Shown here piece after piece: positions 42,489 through 52,111 of a stretch of 64,000 nt of DNA (the stretch's first letter is position 1; each line of letters begins with the position of its first letter). The notes beneath the pieces are model-generated. The model saw only the letters and a list, made by a program, of their open reading frames with translations, made no database searches and was not told the DNA's origin. The position numbers were made by a program, and so were the translations under genes. Source of the stretch: an uncultured Flavobacteriaceae bacterium (lineage in GTDB: Bacteria > Bacteroidota > Bacteroidia > Flavobacteriales > Flavobacteriaceae); NCBI GenBank assembly GCA_905479625.1, contig CAJQNF010000045.1, positions 26,143 through 90,142 of the forward strand, given 5' to 3'.

Positions 42489-44264
42489 TTATTTTACACC
42501 GTGCATTAATTTTTTAAGTAAAGGATTGAGCATAATGGATAAGAACCCAACTCCGATAGGAATGAGAGTAAAGATCAAAAAGAACGAACTCAATGAATAT
42601 TCCTCAGAAATTTTGTCGATCAAACCACCCATAGTCCCGGCAGTTTTCTGACCAATCGCTATTGCTAAATACCAGATACCAAACATAAATCCAATCATAC
42701 GAGCTGGTACGAGCTTACTTAAATAAGAAAGTCCTACAGGTGATAGGCAGAGTTCACCCATCGTATGTAGGAGATAAGCCAGGATCAGGAAAATCATGCT
42801 AACAGAGGCTGTTTTGGCTCCTGAAGGAATATTCGCAGTACCAAAAGCAAGAATTGCAAACCCTAGTCCAAGTAATATAAGCCCTAGTCCATATTTCATA
42901 GCAGCACTTGGATTGTATTTACTTTCCCACCATTTAGAAAAGAAAGGAGCAAGTGTGATGATAAAAAACGAATTCAATATGCCAAACCAAGATGCCGGAG
43001 CTTCGGTAGTGTCTTTACTAAACTCTCTATTAATTTTCCAACTCACAATTAGCCATAGACCTAAAAAAGCAATACCTAAAATAATGTTTGAATAAGGAAT
43101 TTTAGCATATGTTTTTTTGAATAATAAAAATAGTACCCAAGTTATAATCGCCAAAGGACCAACTGTTAGTACTGAATCTACTATTTTGAAAATCATTGCG
43201 GATGCACCGGTTAAATTTCTCGCCGTATAGTCTCTTGCAAAAATCGTCATAGAGCCTAAAGATTGTTCAAAAGCGGCAAAAAAGAATACAGTAAAGAGTC
43301 CAAAAATGGCAACTGCGATAATGCGATCTCTTACGACTCTTTCGTATCTGCTAACTCTGGAAATCAAGAGGTATAGAAACATAACTAATCCTGACAGTAT
43401 TGTTACTGTTGACCCATCGTAATCACCTACGGAGAAGTTAAGAAAACCAGAACCACTTACTTTTGACATCGGGTCATTAAAGAGATACAGCAGTCCGCAT
43501 AAAGATGAAAGAGTGATAAGTATTTTATCAAGAGAGGTAAAAGGATTTAATTTTTCTGCTTTTTCAGATTTATTTTCAACTGTTTCATTCTCTTTTCTTA
43601 ATTTTTCTGATGCAGCTATTACACTTGGTCTTGCCCCGATATTTCCAAACAAATTTTTAGCCAACAAGAATTGAAGCATCCCTAAAAACATAAAAATTCC
43701 TGCCAAACCAAAGCCATAACTCCAACCTAAATTTTCAGCTAAGTAACCGCAAAGCATCATACCGAAAAAAGCACCGGCGTTAACCCCCATATAAAAAATG
43801 GTGTAGGCACCGTCCTTTTTGGACTCTTTTCCCTTATACATCGTAGAAATAATGGATGTAATATTCGGTTTAAAGAAACCAGTTCCTATTACAAGTAATG
43901 CCAGTCCCAGATATAATGAAAATTGTGTTTCAAAAACCATGGATAGGTGACCAAGCGTCATAATGATACAGCCAATGACAACCGCCCATTTATATCCTGT
44001 ATACTTGTCTGCAATAAACCCGCCAATAATTGGCGTTAAATATAGTAATGAAGCATAGGTGCCGATTAATGCCAGGGCATGTTCTCTTGGCCATTCCCAA
44101 CCGGGATTATCTCCTACTAATGGGGCCGTTAAAAAAAGGACCAGTAAAATACGCATACCATAGAACGAAAAACGTTCCCACATTTCGGTAAAAAACAAAA
44201 CAAACAAACCTGCCGGATGTCCTAAAACCTTGTCTTTAAATAAATTTTCTATATCAGTGTTCAT
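42489..44264 (-). CDS. POT/PTR family proton-dependent peptide transporter
   Basis: This 591-residue inner-membrane MFS transporter of di- and tripeptides has the POT hallmark FTEMWERFSFYGMRILLVLF in the first helix, where ExxER couples protons, and FYMGVNAGAFFGMMLCGYL (PTR2 signature) in helix 5. About 14 helices are predicted, with a charged cytoplasmic linker (about residues 220-245, KLRKENETVENKSEKAEKLN). It is the larger of two adjacent POT genes downstream of a dipeptidyl peptidase gene. A hairpin terminator separates it from the first POT gene, so the two may be expressed at different levels. Confidence 0.92.
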   Translation of the reverse strand: MNTDIENLFKDKVLGHPAGLFVLFFTEMWERFSFYGMRILLVLFLTAPLVGDNPGWEWPREHALALIGTYASLLYLTPIIGGFIADKYTGYKWAVVIGCIIMTLGHLSMVFETQFSLYLGLALLVIGTGFFKPNITSIISTMYKGKESKKDGAYTIFYMGVNAGAFFGMMLCGYLAENLGWSYGFGLAGIFMFLGMLQFLLAKNLFGNIGARPSVIAASEKLRKENETVENKSEKAEKLNPFTSLDKILITLSSLCGLLYLFNDPMSKVSGSGFLNFSVGDYDGSTVTILSGLVMFLYLLISRVSRYERVVRDRIIAVAIFGLFTVFFFAAFEQSLGSMTIFARDYTARNLTGASAMIFKIVDSVLTVGPLAIITWVLFLLFKKTYAKIPYSNIILGIAFLGLWLIVSWKINREFSKDTTEAPASWFGILNSFFIITLAPFFSKWWESKYNPSAAMKYGLGLILLGLGFAILAFGTANIPSGAKTASVSMIFLILAYLLHTMGELCLSPVGLSYLSKLVPARMIGFMFGIWYLAIAIGQKTAGTMGGLIDKISEEYSLSSFFLIFTLIPIGVGFLSIMLNPLLKKLMHGVK

Positions 44265-44280
44265 ATGTATGGTTTTAAAA

Positions 44281-44314
44281 ATCCCCTTTAAAGAAGTATC
44301 TTCTTAAAGGGGAT
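44281..44314 (-). terminator. hairpin/terminator between the two POT genes
   Basis: ATCCCCTTTAA (44281-44291) pairs with TTAAAGGGGAT (44304-44314), an 11-bp stem whose inner part can extend with a bulge. On the minus strand it is followed by a short T run (GGGGATTTTTAAAACC). Partial readthrough would lower expression of the downstream POT gene. Confidence 0.75.
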
Positions 44315-44319
44315 GAATT

Positions 44320-45705
44320 TTAATTATCTGTTAATGCAATTTTTTCTTCTTCGGAAACTTCATGTTCATCATCTTCAGCACCATGCGTCAGTATTTCCAG
44401 TTTTTTTCTAAATATGAGCACTATGCTGCCAAAAACGATGCAGAATACCGCAATACCTGTAAATACTGTAAATTCTCCTAAGCCTTCAGCGGATTCTCCA
44501 AGCCAACCGGCCAATTTGTTGCCAAACCCGGTCATGGCAAAATAAATACCCATCATCAGGGAGCCATATTTTAAAGGAGCTAATTTTGTAATATAAGAAA
44601 GGGCAACCGGTGAAATACACAATTCACCTATTGTGTGCAATAAGTAAGCTAAAACGAGCCAGTACATAGCAGAAGAGCCGTCTGCTTCAAATTGTGACGC
44701 TGCTGCCGACATAAAAAAGAAACCTGTTCCCATAATGACCAATCCAATGATCATTTTAAATAGTGAAGTAGATAGTTTTCCCTGAAGTTTTTTCTTTGCC
44801 CAATAACCTGCAACCGTGGTGCCTAAAAAGATAATAAACATGGCATTTAAAGATTGAAACCAGGAAGCTGGGACTTCCCACCCCATCAACATTCTGTTCG
44901 TTTTTTCCTTGGCATAAATATTCATTAGTCCACCTGCCTGTTCAAAGGCACCCCAAAAAATAATCACCAATAAAAATGAGATCATAAGTACAATGATCCT
45001 GTCTTTTTCAATTTTTGTAAGCGGTTTTTTCATCGCCTCTTTTTCCGCAGTATTCTTAGAAACTCCGAGAAAATTCCCGACGTTCTTTAAATATTTTTGA
45101 CCAATAAGGTATTGTATTAATCCCATCGCCATTCCGATACCTGCCAAACCAAAACCATAATGCCATCCGTGCACTTCTCCCACATAACCAACAATTAAAC
45201 TCGATAAAAATGCACCTACATTGATCCCGATATAAAAGATGGTAAAACCTTTGTCCCTTCGAATATCTCCTTGTTTGTACAAGCCACCTACCATAGTTGA
45301 AATGTTAGGTTTTAACATGCCTACACCAGCCACAATCAAGCCTAATCCGGTATAAAAGGCCCAATATTCCTCTATAGCCAAAATACTGTGTCCAGCTACC
45401 AGAAGTATGCCACCGTATAACACTGATTTTTTTTGACCAAGAAATTTATCTGCTATCCATCCACCGGGAATCGAAGCCACATAAACCAACATAGTGTACC
45501 AACCATATAAGGCAAGTGCCTCTCCATTGGTCCATCCTAAACCAGGATTGGAATCTGTGGTAGCCTGAACTAAATACAATACAAGTATGGCCCGCATTCC
45601 ATAGTATGAAAAGCGCTCCCACATCTCCGTAAAAAAAAGTATAAAAAGCCCTACAGGATGCCCAAGAAATTCTCTTTGCTCCGGTGATTTTGTTATGGAT
45701 GCCAT
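44320..45705 (-). CDS. POT/PTR family proton-dependent peptide transporter (second copy)
   Basis: This 461-residue POT transporter has FTEMWERFSYYGMRAILVLY at the N-terminus and FYIGINVGAFLSSLIVGYV as the PTR2 signature, with about 12 helices and an acidic C-terminal tail (GAEDDEHEVSEEEKIALTDN). It is shorter than its downstream neighbour and clearly diverged from it, so the duplication is old. It begins 16 bp after the dipeptidyl peptidase gene ends, which makes cotranscription likely: peptides released in the periplasm can be imported directly. Confidence 0.92.
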   Translation of the reverse strand: MASITKSPEQREFLGHPVGLFILFFTEMWERFSYYGMRAILVLYLVQATTDSNPGLGWTNGEALALYGWYTMLVYVASIPGGWIADKFLGQKKSVLYGGILLVAGHSILAIEEYWAFYTGLGLIVAGVGMLKPNISTMVGGLYKQGDIRRDKGFTIFYIGINVGAFLSSLIVGYVGEVHGWHYGFGLAGIGMAMGLIQYLIGQKYLKNVGNFLGVSKNTAEKEAMKKPLTKIEKDRIIVLMISFLLVIIFWGAFEQAGGLMNIYAKEKTNRMLMGWEVPASWFQSLNAMFIIFLGTTVAGYWAKKKLQGKLSTSLFKMIIGLVIMGTGFFFMSAAASQFEADGSSAMYWLVLAYLLHTIGELCISPVALSYITKLAPLKYGSLMMGIYFAMTGFGNKLAGWLGESAEGLGEFTVFTGIAVFCIVFGSIVLIFRKKLEILTHGAEDDEHEVSEEEKIALTDN

Positions 45706-45721
45706 AAATTGTTGTTTAAAA

Positions 45722-47926
45722 TTATTTGATGATATTTTGCTCTTCTTCTTGTTTGCTTCCGAGCGATCGATCGATAAAAGTAGTCATTTTTTTGAAAAGG
45801 TGTAATCGGGTGTTTTTGCCTTTATAAATACCATGAGCTCTATCGGGATAGGTGAAATAATCAAATTGTTTATTAGCACCAACCAAGGCATTGATCATTT
45901 GCATTGAATTCTGAACGTGAACATTGTCATCACCAGTACCATGAATCAGTAAATAATCTCCTTTTAGCTGATCAGCAAAATTAACAGGTGAATTATCATC
46001 GTAGCCAGCAGCATTCTCTTGTGGAGTCTGCATGTATCTTTCAGTATAGACCGAATCATAATATCTCCAGGATGTAACAGGAGCAACAGCTATGGCCATT
46101 TTAAAAACGTCAGCTCCTTTGGTAATGGCAAGAGAACTCATAAAACCACCGTAACTCCATCCCCAGATACCCACTCGATTTTCATCGATATAGGCTCTTT
46201 TTCCTAATTCTTTAGCTGATTCAATCTGATCCTCGATCTCGTATTTCCCCAATTCTTTATAAGTTACCTTTTTAAAATCCCTTCCTTTATAACCAGTACC
46301 TCTCCCATCAACACAAACAATAACATAACCTTTCTGACTTAGCATCATGTGCCAATAATCATGGCGCCATGCATTGTGCCATCTATTGGCAACTTGTTGT
46401 GAACCTGGACCAGAATACTGGAACATCAGCATTGGATATTTTTTATTCGGATCAAAATCTTTGGGTTTCATCATCCACATGTTAAACTCTCCATTAGCAG
46501 TTTTAATAGTGCTAAATTCTTTCACTGGTAAATCATAGGCCGTTAATTTCTCCGCCAGATTCAGATTGTTTTTGATCTCTTTTAGTTCATTTCCGGTTTT
46601 GGCATCTACCAAAGTATAAACTGTTGGGTTTGTAGAACTTGAATAAGTGTTAACAAAGTAGTTCAGACTATTGCTGAACGCTGCCGAATTCGTACCGATA
46701 TATTTACTGAGCTTTTTCTTTTTCTTGCCGGAAATATCAATTGAATAGATACTTCTGTTTATTGACCCTTCTTCAGTAGATTGATAAAATATTTTTTTGG
46801 TTTTTTTATCGAATCCATAGTATTTGGTAACCTCCCAAGATCCGTTTGTAATTTGATTTTGTAGTTTCCCGCTCTCGTCATAAAGATATAAGTGATTGAA
46901 CCCATCTCTCTCACTACTCCAAATAAAGCTGTTATCGTATAAGAATGTTAAATCATCAGTAATATCAACATAGGCTGCATCAGTTTCATTCAGAAGCAGA
47001 GATGCTTCATTTGAATCTGCATTAAATGACACAAGATTTAAATTATTTTGGTGTCTGTTAATAGTCGTTACAGCCAATACATTTGACTCTTTTGTCCATT
47101 GAATACGAGGAATATAATACTGTTCAAATGCTTTAATATTTGCCTTAAAATTTTCTTTTTTACTAAGATCATAGATATGAAGTGATACCAGCGAATTGTT
47201 TTCTCCGGCTTTAGGGTATTTAAAAGTTTGATCAGCCGGATACAGTCCGGTTCCGTAAGTATCCATTGAGAACTCAGGAACTTCAGTTTCATCAAACCTA
47301 ATAAATGCAATTTTATCTGATGAAGTATTCCACTCAAAAGCACGAACAAAACTAAATTCTTCTTCATAGACCCAGTCAGTAATTCCGTTGATGATCTTGT
47401 TATTTTCACCATCTGTGGTTATCTGAGAAATCTCTTTTGTTTTTAAATCCTTGATGTATAAATTATTCTCATGTACAAAAGCTACTTTACTTCCATCAGG
47501 AGAAAAGGTAGGTTCCTGGATATTCTTGTCAACGATTAATTCAAGTATTTTACCGTTCAAGTCGTAGACATAATATTTTCCAATTTTGGAATGTCTGTAA
47601 ATAGGTTCAAGGTTTACACCAATAATTAGCTTTTGCTCATCTTCACTGAATGTATAGGCATCAAAAAATTTGACTCCGTCTAAATCTTTTCCTAAGACTA
47701 CAGTTTCAACTTTTTCAAGTGTTTTGTAGTCATATTTATCCATGTAAGTACCATAAGAATTATGGTTTAGAATCGTGTAGAAATCTCCATTTTTCATCGA
47801 CTGAAAAGCTTCAAGAGATTGTGTGGCAAAAGCATTTTTTGCCCAGATATCTTCTAAAGTGATTTCTTTTTCTTGTGAAAAAACCGGCTGAACAAGTATA
47901 ATAAATAGAAGAAAATAGATTCTCAT
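45722..47926 (-). CDS. S9 family dipeptidyl peptidase (DPP IV type)
   Basis: This exported serine peptidase has about 734 residues from the ATG at 47926 (signal peptide MRIYFLLFIILVQPVFS); the track's TTG at 47953 overlaps a promoter element. The N-terminal eight-bladed propeller includes the Glu-rich DPP IV segment WVYEEEFSFVRAFEW, where the Glu pair binds the substrate amino terminus. The C-terminal alpha/beta hydrolase has the nucleophile in GIWGWSYGGFMSSLA, the Asp in HGTGDDNVHVQNS, and the His in YPDRAHGIYKG. It releases X-Pro or similar dipeptides in the periplasm. The two downstream POT transporters import the products. Confidence 0.93.
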   Translation of the reverse strand: MRIYFLLFIILVQPVFSQEKEITLEDIWAKNAFATQSLEAFQSMKNGDFYTILNHNSYGTYMDKYDYKTLEKVETVVLGKDLDGVKFFDAYTFSEDEQKLIIGVNLEPIYRHSKIGKYYVYDLNGKILELIVDKNIQEPTFSPDGSKVAFVHENNLYIKDLKTKEISQITTDGENNKIINGITDWVYEEEFSFVRAFEWNTSSDKIAFIRFDETEVPEFSMDTYGTGLYPADQTFKYPKAGENNSLVSLHIYDLSKKENFKANIKAFEQYYIPRIQWTKESNVLAVTTINRHQNNLNLVSFNADSNEASLLLNETDAAYVDITDDLTFLYDNSFIWSSERDGFNHLYLYDESGKLQNQITNGSWEVTKYYGFDKKTKKIFYQSTEEGSINRSIYSIDISGKKKKKLSKYIGTNSAAFSNSLNYFVNTYSSSTNPTVYTLVDAKTGNELKEIKNNLNLAEKLTAYDLPVKEFSTIKTANGEFNMWMMKPKDFDPNKKYPMLMFQYSGPGSQQVANRWHNAWRHDYWHMMLSQKGYVIVCVDGRGTGYKGRDFKKVTYKELGKYEIEDQIESAKELGKRAYIDENRVGIWGWSYGGFMSSLAITKGADVFKMAIAVAPVTSWRYYDSVYTERYMQTPQENAAGYDDNSPVNFADQLKGDYLLIHGTGDDNVHVQNSMQMINALVGANKQFDYFTYPDRAHGIYKGKNTRLHLFKKMTTFIDRSLGSKQEEEQNIIK

Positions 47927-47950
47927 AAAAATAACTGAATTTAAAAAAAC

Positions 47951-47958
47951 CAAGTTTA
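47951..47958 (-). promoter_or_regulatory. probable -7 box of the peptidase-transporter operon
   Basis: The minus strand reads TAAACTTG, one base off TAnnTTTG, 24 bp upstream of the ATG at 47926. It contains the TTG used as start in the track. Confidence 0.5.
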
Positions 47959-48163
47959 CGGAAAATATATGAAATCAATTCTTTTTTACAAAGAATTTTT
48001 ACTGTTTTAAGGATAGATTCTTAGCTAAGAATCTGCATTTTATCTAAGGATTAAGGCTGAGATTAATGATCTCTTTAAGCAATCTATTTTAAACTTGAAA
48101 TTCGTTCATTTTCTTGTGATTTTTGTTGCAGAATATCCATTAATATATTATTCGGCTATTGAC

Positions 48164-48171
48164 TATCTTTG
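48164..48171 (+). promoter_or_regulatory. -7 box for the HMG-CoA reductase gene
   Basis: TATCTTTG is a full match to TAnnTTTG, 19 bp before the start codon at 48191. The -33 region is not obvious. Confidence 0.6.
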
Positions 48172-48190
48172 TTATGCAAAAAATTGAAAT

Positions 48191-49468
48191 ATGTCAAAAG
48201 TGATTACTGGGTTTTCTAAATTAAGCAAGTCTGAAAAAATAGACTGGCTTGCTGAAAATTATTTCCTTGACAAAAAAAAAGGAATTGAAACCCTTGAGCA
48301 GTATAAAAATCAAGACGCTAAGCTTCAGCAACTTCATGATGAGTTTATTGAAAATACGATCAGTAATTTTTATGTGCCTTATGCCATAGCCCCAAACTTC
48401 ATCATTAATGGAAAGCCATTTGCAATTCCCATGGCGATAGAAGAAAGTTCGGTGGTTGCAGCTGCGTCCCTTACTGCTAAATTTTGGAGTACTAGAGGGG
48501 GCTTTACTGCAAATGTAATTTCAACGACAAAGATTGGGCAGGTTCATTTTACTTATAAAGGAAATGTTAGTGAGCTGAGACACTATTTTTCAAGTATTAA
48601 AGATGATTTAATTATCGCCACTGATCATATTACTTCAAATATGAGAAAAAGAGGCGGCGGTATTGTTGATATAGAACTCAGAGATAAGACTGAAGAACTA
48701 AGTGATTATTTTCAGCTCCATGTAAAGTTCGAGACGGGTGATAGCATGGGTGCTAATTTTATTAACTCTTGTTTAGAAGCCATAGCAAGCGCATTCGAAA
48801 AAGAAGGAATATCAATAATCATGAGCATACTGTCAAATTATGTTCCTGAATGTTTAGTGCGAGCAGAGGTTTCTTGTAGCGTTGAAGATTTTTTCGATGA
48901 AGATGCCGAATTATATACCCAAAAATTTGTTCAGGCAGTAGAAATCGCTAAGATTGAGCCTTATAGGGCAGTGACCCACAATAAGGGGATCATGAATGGA
49001 ATTGATGCTGTGGTATTGGCTACAGGAAACGATTTTAGAGCTGTAGCAGCCGGTGCACATGCCTATGCGGCAAAAGATGGTAAATATAAGAGTCTGACTC
49101 ATGCAAAAATTGAGGACGGTCATTTTAAGTTTTGGATAGAAATTCCGTTGTCCTTAGGTACTGTAGGAGGCTTAACAAAGCTGCATCCTTTGGCAAAGTT
49201 ATCTATGGAAATTCTTCAAAGTCCCAATGCATCTGAATTGATGCAAATTGTTGCAGTTGCAGGTCTCGCTCAGAATTTTGCTGCCTTAAGAGCACTTACC
49301 ACAACAGGAATTCAACAAGGTCATATGAAAATGCACCTCATGAATATTTTGAATCAGTTGGAAGCAAATGTTCATGAAAAGGAATTAATAATTCAGGAAT
49401 TTAAAAATAATGCCGTGTCACATAGTGCTGTTGCAGAGTCTTTGCATAGAATGAGAACGGGTCATTAA
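48191..49468 (+). CDS. mvaA: hydroxymethylglutaryl-CoA reductase, class II
   Basis: This 425-residue enzyme interconverts HMG-CoA and mevalonate. ENTISNFYVPYAIAPNF is the N-terminal class II pattern, AIEESSVVAAAS holds the catalytic Glu, GDSMGANFINSC is the dinucleotide-binding block, and TTGIQQGHMKMH matches the segment with the catalytic His of the Pseudomonas mevalonii enzyme. Class II enzymes are called degradative, but in flavobacteria they supply the mevalonate pathway for isoprenoids such as menaquinone, carotenoids and polyprenyl carriers. Biosynthetic use is inferred from the lineage. Confidence 0.93.
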   Translation: MSKVITGFSKLSKSEKIDWLAENYFLDKKKGIETLEQYKNQDAKLQQLHDEFIENTISNFYVPYAIAPNFIINGKPFAIPMAIEESSVVAAASLTAKFWSTRGGFTANVISTTKIGQVHFTYKGNVSELRHYFSSIKDDLIIATDHITSNMRKRGGGIVDIELRDKTEELSDYFQLHVKFETGDSMGANFINSCLEAIASAFEKEGISIIMSILSNYVPECLVRAEVSCSVEDFFDEDAELYTQKFVQAVEIAKIEPYRAVTHNKGIMNGIDAVVLATGNDFRAVAAGAHAYAAKDGKYKSLTHAKIEDGHFKFWIEIPLSLGTVGGLTKLHPLAKLSMEILQSPNASELMQIVAVAGLAQNFAALRALTTTGIQQGHMKMHLMNILNQLEANVHEKELIIQEFKNNAVSHSAVAESLHRMRTGH

Positions 49469-49512
49469 ATAGTATGGCACTATAGAGAAATAAAAATTTT
49501 CTATTTGATTAG

Positions 49513-49545
49513 CTTGACATCGGCATTGAGTATTACGTATCTTTG
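49513..49545 (+). promoter_or_regulatory. promoter of the superoxide dismutase gene
   Basis: CTTG (49513-49516) and TATCTTTG (49538-49545) are separated by 21 bp. The -7 box fits the Bacteroidota consensus completely and is 34 bp upstream of the ATG. Confidence 0.75.
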
Positions 49546-49579
49546 ATAAAAATTAAATAACTTCTAAAAACTATATATT

Positions 49580-50188
49580 ATGTCATTCCAATTACCAAAA
49601 TTACCTTATGCATATGACGCTCTGGAGCCTCATATTGATGCAAGAACGATGGAAATTCATCATTCAAAACACCACAACGGTTATACAACGAATTTGAACA
49701 ACGCTATAGAAGGAACTGATTTAGAAGGAAAATCTATATTAGACATCCTTGGAAATCTTGATTTGGCAAATGGAGCTGTTAGAAATAATGGAGGCGGTTA
49801 CTATAATCATGATTTATTTTGGAAAGTGATGTCTCCAAATGGAGGCGGAGCACCAACAGGAGCTGTTGCTGACGCGATTAATGATGCATTTGGATCTTAT
49901 GAAGAATTTAAAACGGCTTTCTCTAAAGCTGCTGCAACCAGATTCGGTTCAGGATGGGCATGGTTATGTGTTCATAAAGGGGGTAAAGTAGAAGTTTGTT
50001 CTACGGCTAACCAAGACAATCCTTTAATGCCTGAAATGGGCTGTTCAGGAACTCCAATCTTAGGATTAGATGTTTGGGAGCACGCTTATTATTTAAATTA
50101 TCAAAACAGAAGACCAGATTATATTAATGCTTTTTTCAATGTGATCAATTGGGAGGAAGTAAATAAGCGATACACTGAAGGGAAATAA
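49580..50188 (+). CDS. sodA: superoxide dismutase, Mn/Fe family
   Basis: This 202-residue SOD has the four metal ligands in expected positions: the His in [10 protein letters not shown], the His in [11 protein letters not shown], and the Asp and His in [19 protein letters not shown]. The segment [10 protein letters not shown] carries the Gln in the position used by manganese enzymes (E. coli SodA), and GGGYYNH also favours the Mn or cambialistic group over Fe-SOD. No signal peptide is present, so it works in the cytoplasm. It is monocistronic, with a strong promoter and a 14-bp terminator stem. Confidence 0.95.
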   Translation: MSFQLPKLPYAYDALEPHIDARTMEIHHSKHHNGYTTNLNNAIEGTDLEGKSILDILGNLDLANGAVRNNGGGYYNHDLFWKVMSPNGGGAPTGAVADAINDAFGSYEEFKTAFSKAAATRFGSGWAWLCVHKGGKVEVCSTANQDNPLMPEMGCSGTPILGLDVWEHAYYLNYQNRRPDYINAFFNVINWEEVNKRYTEGK

Positions 50189-50213
50189 GTAGTCTTATTT
50201 TTCAAACATTTTA

Positions 50214-50249
50214 AGTAGCCACGGAGAAAATCTCCGTGGTTACTCTTTT
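50214..50249 (+). terminator. terminator of the superoxide dismutase gene
   Basis: AGTAGCCACGGAGA (50214-50227) pairs with TCTCCGTGGTTACT (50231-50244), a 14-bp stem with one G-U pair and an AAA loop. CTTTT follows. Confidence 0.9.
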
Positions 50250-50288
50250 AGGGAATGTCCTAAAACAATAAGAACCCAATTTAATATA

Positions 50289-51182
50289 ATGAAATCCAGG
50301 AATATAGCTTTTTTACTCGCTTTTCTAGCCGCGCTTATATATGGCGTTAGTTTTACGGTGGCCAAAGAAGTGATGCCTGTATATATTCAACCGTTTGGGT
50401 TTATTTTATTGAGAGTACTTGGCGCTGCGCTTTTATTTTGGGGCGTTGGTATATTTCTAAAAAAGGAAAAGATAGAAGTAAAAGATTACCCGCGCTTACT
50501 CTTAGCAGCAATATTTGGCATCGCATTGAATCAACTATCCTTTTTTAAAGGACTGAGTATGACCACTCCCATTAATGCCTCCGTGATCATGGTTTGTTCA
50601 CCAATTATCGTTTTGATATTTTCATCCTTTTTATTAGATGAAAAGGCAACTAAGAAAAAACTGCTGGGAATCTTTATTGGCTTATTCGGAGCAGTAATAT
50701 TAATTATTTTTGGAAAAGATATAGGGTCTGCAAGCAATGCCTCCTTAGGGAATTTACTTGTTTTGGTCAATGCAAGTTCATACGCCCTATACTTGATTCT
50801 CATTAAGAATTTAACGAAAAAATACCATGCGATTACCTTGGCAAAATGGTTGTACCTCATCGGGTTATTTATGGTTATTCCATTTGGATTTTCCGAACTG
50901 AGTGTTGTCAATTGGGAGAGTTTGCCTTTGCCTATTATGTATAGGATTGGTTTTATTATTGTATTTACTTCATTTATGACCTATATGTTCAACCTCTTTG
51001 CGATTAAAGAGTTGAAGCCCACTACGCTGAGTATCTTTATATACCTTCAACCCGTAATAGCAAGTAGCTATGCACTTCTGGTTGGAAGTGATTCATTGAA
51101 TTTTATAAAGATAGGTTCTACAATCCTTATTTTTATTGGTGTCTACTTGGTTACCCGTAAGCCAAAGGAGGCTTGGGATTGA
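50289..51182 (+). CDS. EamA/DMT family transporter
   Basis: This 297-residue inner-membrane protein has ten predicted helices formed by two EamA repeats. The first begins AFLLAFLAALIYGVSFTVAK and the second around ASLGNLLVLVNASSYALYLI. Proteins of this family export or import small metabolites such as amino acids. The substrate cannot be told. No clear -7 box is present in the 40 bp upstream, so it may depend on readthrough past the SOD terminator. Confidence 0.88.
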   Translation: MKSRNIAFLLAFLAALIYGVSFTVAKEVMPVYIQPFGFILLRVLGAALLFWGVGIFLKKEKIEVKDYPRLLLAAIFGIALNQLSFFKGLSMTTPINASVIMVCSPIIVLIFSSFLLDEKATKKKLLGIFIGLFGAVILIIFGKDIGSASNASLGNLLVLVNASSYALYLILIKNLTKKYHAITLAKWLYLIGLFMVIPFGFSELSVVNWESLPLPIMYRIGFIIVFTSFMTYMFNLFAIKELKPTTLSIFIYLQPVIASSYALLVGSDSLNFIKIGSTILIFIGVYLVTRKPKEAWD

Positions 51183-51228
51183 CATGATTATAATGGTTCT
51201 CTGCATGAGAATTAGATATTTTTATTAC

Positions 51229-51236
51229 TAACTTTG
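51229..51236 (+). promoter_or_regulatory. -7 box of the yicC-gmk-nadD operon
   Basis: TAACTTTG is a full match to TAnnTTTG and lies 20 bp before the yicC ATG. Confidence 0.6.
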
Positions 51237-51256
51237 CTGAAATTTAAAGGAATAAG

Positions 51257-52108
51257 ATGATACAATCTATGACCGGATATGGGAAATCCATAATTCAACT
51301 TGACACCAAAAAAATTAGCCTTGAGGTTAAATCGCTCAACAGTAAGAATTTAGATATAAATACCAGGTTTCCTGGCGTATATAAAGAAAAGGAAATTGAA
51401 GTCAGAAAACTTATTGCCAGTAATTTAGTGCGTGGAAAAGTTGATATGTCATTTTATATTGAATCAACAGCAGTAGAAACATCGACCAAGATTAATAAAG
51501 AAGTTGTTGCAAATTATATATCTCAACTTGAGTCTATACACCAAGAAGCTGATATTTTATCGATTGCCATGAGACTTCCCGACGTTTTAAAAACTGAACG
51601 AGAAGAATTTGATGTAAAAGAATGGGGAATAATTGAAAAGGGAATTCGGGAAGCGATTGATAATTTACAAGAATATAGATTGTCAGAGGGTAAAGAATTG
51701 AGAAATGACTTTGAACATCGTATAGCGATATTACAAAAAAAGTTGGAAGAGGTAATCAGCCTCGATACTGATAGGCTTGATCAGGTAAGAGAACGTTTGA
51801 AAAAGGCAATTAAAGACCTCGAACAAACAGTTGATGAAAATCGTTTTGAACAGGAACTCATTTACTATCTGGAAAAACTAGATATTACTGAAGAGAAAGT
51901 AAGACTTACCAACCATTTAAATTATTTTGTTCAGGAATTAGAAGTGAATGTTTCAAATGGTAAAAAACTTGGCTTTATTTCACAGGAGATAGGGCGAGAA
52001 ATTAATACAATTGGATCTAAGGCTAACTTTGCACCCATGCAAAAAGTGGTTGTGGAGATGAAAGATGAATTGGAAAAAATAAAAGAGCAATTGCTAAATG
52101 TTTTGTAA
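51257..52108 (+). CDS. yicC: YicC/YloC family endoribonuclease
   Basis: This 283-residue protein starts with the family N-terminus MIQSMTGYGK. Central SLNSKNLDINTRFPG and the C-terminal domain (FISQEIGREINTIGSKANF) are hallmarks of YicC, described as a ribonuclease that acts on small RNAs in E. coli. The central part (about residues 145-210) is helical and charged. It is followed after 3 bp by gmk, a conserved neighbour in many bacteria, and by nadD. Confidence 0.92.
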   Translation: MIQSMTGYGKSIIQLDTKKISLEVKSLNSKNLDINTRFPGVYKEKEIEVRKLIASNLVRGKVDMSFYIESTAVETSTKINKEVVANYISQLESIHQEADILSIAMRLPDVLKTEREEFDVKEWGIIEKGIREAIDNLQEYRLSEGKELRNDFEHRIAILQKKLEEVISLDTDRLDQVRERLKKAIKDLEQTVDENRFEQELIYYLEKLDITEEKVRLTNHLNYFVQELEVNVSNGKKLGFISQEIGREINTIGSKANFAPMQKVVVEMKDELEKIKEQLLNVL

Positions 52109-52111
52109 AAA

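Noticed and set aside
42489-45705. Recent tandem duplication of POT transporters
   Set aside because: The two proteins differ in length by 130 residues and share only family motifs, so the duplication, if it occurred here, is old.
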